From a bacterium (GTDB lineage Bacteria; Thermodesulfobiota; Thermodesulfobiia; Thermodesulfobiales; Thermodesulfobiaceae), in the NCBI GenBank assembly GCA_021783475.1, contig JAJXTU010000006.1, positions 1 through 39,727 of the forward strand: DNA of 39,727 bases, in the 5' to 3' direction. Below, one piece after another: positions 1 through 5,613 of this stretch; the first letter of the stretch is position 1, and each line of letters begins with the position of its first letter. Under the pieces are notes generated by a model. It made no database searches. It had not been told where the DNA came from and was given only the letters and a program-made list of their open reading frames with translations. Position numbers and translations under genes: made by a program.

Positions 1-2358
1 AATTCAGATGTTATTATGATTTGTGGAGGGAATCCTGCTGAAAATCATCCTGCCATTGCGAGATATATCAATATGTGCAAGGATTCAGGTGGGACGGTAA
101 TATCTGTAGATCCAAGGTTTACGAGAACTTCTTCGCTCTCTGACATATATTCGCCGATAAGGCCAGGCACTGACATAGTTTTTTTTGGTGCCTTAATTAA
201 TTACATTATCCAAAACAAAAAATACCAAGAAGTTTATATGAAAAACTACACAAATGCTTCTTGGTTATTAAAGCCTGAATACGAATTTAAAGACGGTCAT
301 TTTTCTGGATGGGATGAAGCAAAGAGAATGTACAATTATGCCAGCTGGGGATTCCAAACAGGTCCAGATAAAAAAGTTTTGAAAGATATGACCCTTCAGG
401 ATCCAAATTGTGTATTTCAAAGGCTTGCACAACACTATTCTCGATATACGCCTGAAGTTGTAGAAAATGTAGCTGGAATGAAGAAGGAAAATTTCCTGAA
501 AATTGCTGAGGTTTATGCTTCTACTGGAGCGCCAGAAAAATCAGGTTGTTTGATATATGCTATGGGTCTTACCCAACATACTATCGGCACACAAAATATT
601 AGGGCTTTTTGCATGATTCAGCTCTTGCTTGGAAATATGGGTATGGCTGGTGGTGGAGTAAACGCTATGAGAGGCGAGGCAAACGTTCAAGGGTCTACTG
701 ATATGGGTCTTTTGTTCCATACTTTGCCAGGTTATCTGCCATCACCAAATGACAAATTACATCCTACTCTTCAGGAATTTATTAAAAAGTCTATCGCACC
801 TGATAGCTACTGGGTTAACGCTCCTAAGTTTATTATAAGTATGCTAAAAGCATGGTATGGAGATGCAGCCACAAAGGATAACAATTTCGGATATGATTGG
901 GTGCCAAAGTGGTCAAAGCCAGCTTCCTGGATGCACATATGGGACAACCTATATAAAAATGAAGGAATTAAAGGTATGATGATCTGGGGACAAAACCCCC
1001 TGGTATCAAGTCCATTTGCTGATAAAACAGGCAAGGCACTAGAAAACCTTGAGTGGCTGATGCAAGCAGATTTATTCGAGACTGAAACTGCTAATTTCTG
1101 GAGAAGACCTCATGCCGATACGAAAAATATTAAGACAGAAGTATTTTTGCTGCCTGTGGCATCAATGGTAGAGAAAGACGGTTCGGCTACCAATACCTCC
1201 AGGTGGCTTCAGATGAGATATAAGTCAGTAGAGCCGCTTTATGAGTGCAGAGAAGATTCAGTAATAATGCACGATTTGATTCATAAAATAAAAGATCTGG
1301 TAAAAGTTGATCCGTCTACCCCAAGTCCTGAGTCAATACTTAACTTAACATGGGATTACGGTGGACACAACCACAGTGCGGATGAGGTGTTTAAAGAAAT
1401 CAACGGCTTTGAGGTAGCAACGAAAAAGCAAGTTCCGGGCTTTGCTGCACTAAAAGATGATGGTTCTACGACAAGCGGTTGCTGGATATATTCTGGAATG
1501 TTTCCTCCTGCAGGAAATCTTGCGAAAAGGAGAAAACCAGAAAAAACTGGATTGGGACTCAATCCTGAATGGGGTTGGGCATGGCCTGTAAATAGAAGAA
1601 TTCTATACAATAGAGCTGCATGTGATTTAGAAGGCAATCCTTGGAATCCTGAAAAATACGTTATAAAGTGGGATGCTGGACAAAAGAAGTGGGTGGGTCG
1701 AGATGTTCCCGACTTCTTGCCTACAAAAGCTCCGTCAGATGCGGGAGGAACGCTGCCCTTTATAATGCTCACTGGCGGACAGGGAAGAATATTTGTTCCT
1801 GGCGGCATAGTAAAAGATGGTCCTGTCCCTGAACACTATGAGCCAATTGAGTCGCCAGTTGCAAATAAAGTAAACCCTGTACAAAATAATCCAATTGCTG
1901 TGATATTTAAGTCAAACATAGACAAGTATGCTCCACTCAACGATCCGAAATTTCCATATATTTGTACCACATATAGAGTTGCAGAACATTATCAATCGGG
2001 TGCAATAACAAGAAAAATACCTATAACAGTAGAAGCTATGCCACAAGTTTTCGCTGAGATCGATCCTGAGCTTGCAAAAGAGCTTAACATAAAGGATGGT
2101 GACAATGTAGAACTTGAGTCCATAAGGGGTAAGGTTAAAGCTAAAGCATGTGTTACTACCAGGGTTCAACCGATGATAATCAATGGTAAAAAATATCATG
2201 TAGTTGGAATTCCATGGAACTGGGGCTTTGTCGGTATAGATCCAGATAGCGGTAAAGACGAATCATTTGCTGCAAATCTTGTAACAGAAAATGTAGGGGA
2301 TCCTACAAGCCTTATTCCAGAATCCAAAGCTTTGATGATTAACTTGAGGAGGGCCTAA
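1..2358 (+). CDS. fdhA: Formate dehydrogenase catalytic (alpha) subunit, copy 1, 5' end cut by window edge
   Basis: This is the molybdopterin (Mo- or W-bis-MGD) subunit that oxidises formate to CO2, of the membrane-anchored FDH-N/FDH-O type. The frame is open from base 1; the first codons read NSDVI and align with residue 214 onward of the complete paralogue at 5614, so about 213 N-terminal codons are missing. The lost part would hold the twin-arginine signal, the [4Fe-4S] cysteines and the Sec/Cys active-site residue. Visible family features include GGNPAENHP near the start, the stretch around TIGTQNIRAFC and GNMGMAGGGVNAMRGEANVQ, and a C-terminal cofactor-binding domain ending in LMINLRRA. 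The next gene, fdhB, starts 1 nt after the stop, with a GAGGAGG ribosome site inside the end of this gene. The internal ATG at 16 is not the true start. Whether this copy carries Sec or Cys cannot be seen. Confidence 0.93.
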   Translation, partial: NSDVIMICGGNPAENHPAIARYINMCKDSGGTVISVDPRFTRTSSLSDIYSPIRPGTDIVFFGALINYIIQNKKYQEVYMKNYTNASWLLKPEYEFKDGHFSGWDEAKRMYNYASWGFQTGPDKKVLKDMTLQDPNCVFQRLAQHYSRYTPEVVENVAGMKKENFLKIAEVYASTGAPEKSGCLIYAMGLTQHTIGTQNIRAFCMIQLLLGNMGMAGGGVNAMRGEANVQGSTDMGLLFHTLPGYLPSPNDKLHPTLQEFIKKSIAPDSYWVNAPKFIISMLKAWYGDAATKDNNFGYDWVPKWSKPASWMHIWDNLYKNEGIKGMMIWGQNPLVSSPFADKTGKALENLEWLMQADLFETETANFWRRPHADTKNIKTEVFLLPVASMVEKDGSATNTSRWLQMRYKSVEPLYECREDSVIMHDLIHKIKDLVKVDPSTPSPESILNLTWDYGGHNHSADEVFKEINGFEVATKKQVPGFAALKDDGSTTSGCWIYSGMFPPAGNLAKRRKPEKTGLGLNPEWGWAWPVNRRILYNRAACDLEGNPWNPEKYVIKWDAGQKKWVGRDVPDFLPTKAPSDAGGTLPFIMLTGGQGRIFVPGGIVKDGPVPEHYEPIESPVANKVNPVQNNPIAVIFKSNIDKYAPLNDPKFPYICTTYRVAEHYQSGAITRKIPITVEAMPQVFAEIDPELAKELNIKDGDNVELESIRGKVKAKACVTTRVQPMIINGKKYHVVGIPWNWGFVGIDPDSGKDESFAANLVTENVGDPTSLIPESKALMINLRRA

Positions 2359-2359
2359 A

Positions 2360-3139
2360 ATGGAAAGAGTGGCCTATATGTACGATTCTTCCAAGTGTAT
2401 GGGTTGTAGGGGATGCCAGAGCATTTGCAAGGAATGGAACGATCAAAAAACTGATCCTACAACTTTTAATGGGGTATATACCAATCCTCCCAGTCTAAAT
2501 CCTGATACAAGGATGATTATAAAATTTTATGATACCTTTACTCCAGATCCAAATTTTAACTTTTTAAAATATCAGTGTTTCCACTGCGGAGATCCTGCTT
2601 GCGTAAAGGCATGCCCAAGCGGAGCTCTTTTCCAGGCAGAAAATGGCATAGTAGCATTTGATGTAAACAAGTGTATAGCATGTGGTTACTGTCACAGTGC
2701 ATGTCCATTTGGGATTCCTCAGATTGGGAAAGTGATAAACAAATGCGATATGTGCTATTCAAGGGTTATGGAAGGTTCTGAATCTGATAAAACTTCTACG
2801 CCTGCATGTGTAAAGAGCTGCCCTGCGGGCGCACTTACTTTCGGGAAAAGAAATGATTTGGTTGAGCAAGGCAAGAAAAAGGTTGAAATTTTAAAAAATA
2901 AAGGATATACAGAAGCAAATCTTTATGGAGAAAATATTCTTGGAGGGTTAGGAGTTCTGGCTATTCTAAAGTATTCTCCTGAAAAATATGGTCTTCCAAA
3001 GGAACCTACATTTCCTAATGATATTGGTTTGTGGAAAGGCATATTGCATCCTTTAGGGGTAATTATGTTAGGAGGCGCAGCTGGTTTTGTCGTGCTTCAT
3101 AGAGCGCTTAACCTGGGAAAAAAGGGAGGTGATAAATAA
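2360..3139 (+). CDS. fdhB: Formate dehydrogenase iron-sulfur (beta) subunit, copy 1
   Basis: This is the electron-transfer subunit that links the catalytic subunit to the membrane cytochrome b. It has 259 residues and four ferredoxin-type cysteine groups, enough for four [4Fe-4S] clusters: CMGCRGCQSIC at residues 13-23, CFHCGDPACVKACP, CIACGYCHSACP, and CDMC with CVKSCP. A single hydrophobic segment near residues 228-246 (GVIMLGGAAGFVVLHRAL) matches the C-terminal membrane anchor of FdnH-type subunits. It is slightly shorter than E. coli FdnH. The gene starts 1 nt after fdhA and its TAA stop overlaps the ATG of fdhC by one base (TAATG), so translation is probably coupled. A paralogue of the same length lies at 8612. 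Confidence 0.94.
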   Translation: MERVAYMYDSSKCMGCRGCQSICKEWNDQKTDPTTFNGVYTNPPSLNPDTRMIIKFYDTFTPDPNFNFLKYQCFHCGDPACVKACPSGALFQAENGIVAFDVNKCIACGYCHSACPFGIPQIGKVINKCDMCYSRVMEGSESDKTSTPACVKSCPAGALTFGKRNDLVEQGKKKVEILKNKGYTEANLYGENILGGLGVLAILKYSPEKYGLPKEPTFPNDIGLWKGILHPLGVIMLGGAAGFVVLHRALNLGKKGGDK

Positions 3140-3789
3140 TGGCTGTAAAAAAGATTGAAAAACATAAGAAAAATACTAGGATATTTCACTGGTTGCACTT
3201 AATAACATTTATAGTTATGCTTTGGACTGGAATTTCTTTGTTTTATCCGTGGACGAATGTTTTAGGTATGACTTTTGGCAGCCTTAGAAATGCAGCATTT
3301 ATTCACAAATATCTTGGATGGTTTTATGTGGTTCTTCCGATAGTTTATGTTTCCTGGAACTTCAAGCTATTTTCAAACTTTTTCAAAACTATTAGCACAT
3401 TTACACCTGAAGATAAGAAATGGCTTTCTATACTGGGTGGTTATTTGCATCCCATAATTAAGGCTGATGAAGTTCCTCCACAAGGCAAATACAATGCGGG
3501 ACAAAAACTTTTGGGTTGGATAATAATTGTTTTTTCAATTTTACTGGGTATTACAGGGTTGGTTATGTTTTATTATGCGCTATTCCCTGGTTTGTTGGTT
3601 CGAACGGCTATAATAGTTCACGTATTTTGTGGCACATTTTTAGGGGCTGCTGTGATTGTGCACTTTTACCTTGCTGCAGTTAATCCTACATCGAACAAAG
3701 AGTTGGGGACTATGCTTGGCAGTGGTATGATAGAGGAAGATTATGTAAAACATCATAACGCGCTATGGTATGAAGATCTAAAAAAGTAG
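3139..3789 (+). CDS. fdhC: Formate dehydrogenase cytochrome b556 (gamma) subunit, copy 1
   Basis: This is the integral membrane di-heme cytochrome that anchors the complex and reduces quinone. It has 216 residues and about four hydrophobic segments (roughly residues 20-45, 55-75, 125-150 and 155-180). Candidate heme-ligand histidines sit where expected for the FdnI family: H17 and H20 (IFHWLHL), H56 (AAFIHKYLG), and H161 and H175 (VHVFCGTFLG then VIVHFYL). A GGAGGTGATAAAT ribosome site lies inside the end of fdhB. The gene closes the first fdhABC operon, and 36 nt after its stop begins the first copy of a 67-bp hairpin repeat. Same length and clear homology to the copy at 9391. Confidence 0.92.
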   Translation: MAVKKIEKHKKNTRIFHWLHLITFIVMLWTGISLFYPWTNVLGMTFGSLRNAAFIHKYLGWFYVVLPIVYVSWNFKLFSNFFKTISTFTPEDKKWLSILGGYLHPIIKADEVPPQGKYNAGQKLLGWIIIVFSILLGITGLVMFYYALFPGLLVRTAIIVHVFCGTFLGAAVIVHFYLAAVNPTSNKELGTMLGSGMIEEDYVKHHNALWYEDLKK

Positions 3790-3825
3790 ACAGTTTCTAA
3801 TGATAAAATAGATTTATAAAGTATA

Positions 3826-3892
3826 TTTTATATTGTTTTTAATTTGAGTGCAAGGTCTTAAATGGCTTTGCACTCAAAAATTGTAAATCTTT
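3826..3892 (+). repeat. 67-bp direct repeat with hairpin, copy I (between fdhC1 and hicB)
   Basis: This 67-nt segment is identical to 4531-4597. It holds an 11-bp perfect inverted repeat: TTTGAGTGCAA at 3843-3853 pairs with TTGCACTCAAA at 3867-3877, with a 13-nt loop. A further shared 19-nt block lies just upstream (3803-3821, matching 4494-4512), separated from the core by 4 nt here and 18 nt in copy II. There is no clear T-run after the stem, so it is not a textbook terminator, though it could act as a processing or stabilising hairpin at the end of the fdhABC transcript. Confidence 0.95.
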
Positions 3893-3972
3893 ATTAAAGA
3901 GAAAACTTGATATGAATATATTGATAATTTTAAATCGACGGGTTTTTGTATATATGATAAAGGAGGAGAATT

Positions 3973-4206
3973 ATGAGGGTTTTAAATTATCGTATATTTC
4001 TGAGAAGGGAGTCTGAAGGTGGTTACACGGTAACAGTTCCGTCGTTGCCAGGCTGTGTAACTTATGGTGATACATTAGATAATGCGGTGTTGATGGCCAA
4101 GGAGGCAATTGAGCTTTATATAGAAACCCTTGATTCTCATGGCGAAGATATACCATTGGAAGATAACATATTTGAGACCACAGTCGCTGTAGAATCTAAT
4201 GCCTAA
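3973..4206 (+). CDS. hicB: HicB-family antitoxin
   Basis: A 77-residue HicB-type antitoxin that would neutralise the HicA RNase encoded next to it. The partial RNase-H-like fold is recognisable from YRIFLRRESEGGYTVTVPSL, then PGCVTYGDTLDNAV and an amphipathic helix (MAKEAIELYIETL). No clear C-terminal DNA-binding domain is present, so this is the short form of the family, and promoter binding may be weak or rest with the complex. A strong ribosome site (AAAGGAGGAG) lies 4 nt before the ATG. The 3' end overlaps hicA by 8 nt. The antitoxin-first order is the less common one for hic loci but well known. The pair is bracketed by exact 67-bp direct repeats. Confidence 0.87.
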   Translation: MRVLNYRIFLRRESEGGYTVTVPSLPGCVTYGDTLDNAVLMAKEAIELYIETLDSHGEDIPLEDNIFETTVAVESNA

Positions 4207-4423
4207 ACTGCCTTCATTAACTCCTCAGAAGGTGATATATATTCTTCAAAAAAAAGGATTTATACTTGAGAGAACAAAGGGAAGTCATCATATCTTTATA
4301 AATTTAGAAACTAAAAGAATGGTAGTTGTGCCGTTTCATAAAAAAGACCTGCCAAATGGGACGCTTCTTGAAATATTAAAACAGTCAGGTATAAGCAAAG
4401 AAGAACTAGAAAAATTGATTTAA
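4199..4423 (+). CDS. hicA: HicA-family mRNA interferase toxin
   Basis: A 74-residue HicA toxin with a dsRBD-like fold, a ribosome-independent RNase that cleaves mRNA. The sequence runs PQKVIYILQKKGF, then the diagnostic catalytic segment RTKGSHHIFIN (catalytic His at residue 30), then VVVPFHKKDLPNGTLLEILKQ, which is typical of the family almost end to end. Its length is normal. The ATG lies inside the 3' end of hicB (8-nt overlap), so translation is coupled to the antitoxin. No frameshift or missing key residue is visible, so the toxin is probably functional. The second copy of the flanking repeat begins about 70-107 nt downstream. Confidence 0.9.
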   Translation: MPKLPSLTPQKVIYILQKKGFILERTKGSHHIFINLETKRMVVVPFHKKDLPNGTLLEILKQSGISKEELEKLI

Positions 4424-4530
4424 GATATTAAATTGATTCATCAAAATTATTTCTGTAATTATTTAAATAAATTTTAAGCTATATTTGATTATAATAAAAT
4501 AGATTTATAAAGATTAGATTTTGATTAAAA

Positions 4531-4597
4531 TTTTATATTGTTTTTAATTTGAGTGCAAGGTCTTAAATGGCTTTGCACTCAAAAATTGTAAATCTTT
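4531..4597 (+). repeat. 67-bp direct repeat with hairpin, copy II (leader of fdhE)
   Basis: Identical over 67 nt to 3826-3892, including the 11-bp inverted repeat (4548-4558 with 4572-4582). It ends 3 nt before the GGAGG ribosome site of fdhE (4601-4605), so it forms the 5' leader of fdhE. The two copies are 705 bp apart and enclose only hicBA and its flanks. Recombination between them would delete hicBA and leave fdhC1-repeat-fdhE. Confidence 0.95.
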
Positions 4598-4610
4598 TTC
4601 GGAGGTACAG

Positions 4611-5396
4611 ATGAATTTAACAAAATATGTAGAAAAGTACCCAATTTTAGAATCAGTTGCTGCTTTTTGGGAGAATTATTTTTCTTGTAGAGATAAGTTG
4701 CTCTCTAAATTACCTGATTTTATTTCACCAGATAGTATTAAAGTTGATGAATTTAAAAAAGCTTTTGATGAAGGCAGACCGTATTTAGATTTATTTAAAA
4801 TTAAGATATACAAGAAAGATCTAAATTTTTTGGCAAAAATTGTAAAAGATGATTTTGGAATAAAAGAAAAAGTAAAATTTGATGAAAAGGGCTTACCGAT
4901 ATTTGACAAGTTAATTTTACCTGAAGATAAAATAGGTTTCGTAAAGTTAGTTGTTTATTCTTCTATTTATTCATATATTGGCGATATAATTATGAAAAAT
5001 TGTAGCCTTGTAAAATGGTATGAGCCTATTTGTCCTGTTTGCGGTTCGAGGGCTGGCTTAGGATTTATAGAGGGGGATGGAAAGAAGAGTCTGGTCTGTT
5101 CTACTTGTTATACGAGGTGGGGACACAGAAGGACAGCTTGCCCTGTATGCGCTGATGAAGAACAAAAGTCAATGAAATATTTAAGTGCAGATGAACTCCC
5201 TGGGTGGAGGATAGAGGTTTGCGAATCCTGTGGTATGTATTTAAAAGTATTGGACTTAAGGGAAAAAAATGAGGACACACCTCTTTATCCCTTACTTTAC
5301 CTTTCGAGTTGGGATTTGGACGTTTCAGTGAAAGATTTAAACTTCAGACCATCATGGTTCAAGATTTTTTATGCTGCATCTTGGCTTAATAAATAA
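4611..5396 (+). CDS. fdhE: FdhE-like formate dehydrogenase accessory protein
   Basis: A 261-residue cytoplasmic protein of the FdhE family, which binds FDH catalytic subunits and is needed for their maturation before Tat export. The C-terminal half carries four CxxC motifs that bind iron or another metal: CPVC at 141-144, CSTC at 163-166, CPVC at 177-180 and CESC at 204-207. The context around them (GSRAG, TRWGHRRTACPVC, LPGWRIEVCESCGMYLK) is typical of FdhE. The N-terminal half is helical and less conserved. GGAGG lies 5 nt before the ATG. Its place between two fdhABC operons suggests that it serves both enzymes. Confidence 0.88.
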   Translation: MNLTKYVEKYPILESVAAFWENYFSCRDKLLSKLPDFISPDSIKVDEFKKAFDEGRPYLDLFKIKIYKKDLNFLAKIVKDDFGIKEKVKFDEKGLPIFDKLILPEDKIGFVKLVVYSSIYSYIGDIIMKNCSLVKWYEPICPVCGSRAGLGFIEGDGKKSLVCSTCYTRWGHRRTACPVCADEEQKSMKYLSADELPGWRIEVCESCGMYLKVLDLREKNEDTPLYPLLYLSSWDLDVSVKDLNFRPSWFKIFYAASWLNK

Positions 5397-5400
5397 TACT

Positions 5401-5430
5401 TATTCTTGTTTATGATAAGAATATTTTATA
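5401..5430 (+). terminator. Possible weak terminator after fdhE
   Basis: A 7-bp stem (TATTCTT at 5401-5407 with AAGAATA at 5417-5423) and 9-nt loop are followed by TTTTATA. It begins 4 nt after the fdhE stop. The stem is short and AT-rich, so termination would be weak. The rest of 5431-5547 is AT-rich with no gene. Confidence 0.35.
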
Positions 5431-5547
5431 ATAAATTATTTTAAATCAAAATTTTCAAGAATATAGCTTAAATTTGAATATAAGACAGTTTTTAAGATAA
5501 AATTTTTTTATATATTTAAATTTGAGCATTATTTAACCAATTTAATG

Positions 5548-5600
5548 TGATATTATTAAATTGATAGTGTTTTGAAATTATAAAATATATTCACTATCAA
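5548..5600 (+). promoter_or_regulatory. Promoter and inverted-repeat leader of the second fdh operon
   Basis: An extended -10 candidate, TGATATTAT (5548-5556), is followed by a perfect 9-bp inverted repeat: TTGATAGTG at 5561-5569 and CACTATCAA at 5592-5600, with a 22-nt AT-rich spacer. The expected transcription start falls on the left arm. The right arm ends 1 nt before the GGAGTG ribosome site (5602-5607). It could be an operator, or a 5'-terminal RNA hairpin that affects stability or ribosome access. No good -35 box is seen. Confidence 0.45.
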
Positions 5601-5613
5601 GGGAGTGAAATGA

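Noticed and set aside
1356-1808. 150-codon open frame on the minus strand inside fdhA1
   Set aside because: It lies wholly within a strongly conserved gene on the other strand, has no ribosome site, and encodes a low-complexity peptide typical of an antisense shadow.
3803-4597. Repeats around hicBA as a CRISPR or insertion-sequence end
   Set aside because: There are only two copies, 705 bp apart and in direct orientation, with no spacers, transposase or terminal inverted repeats.
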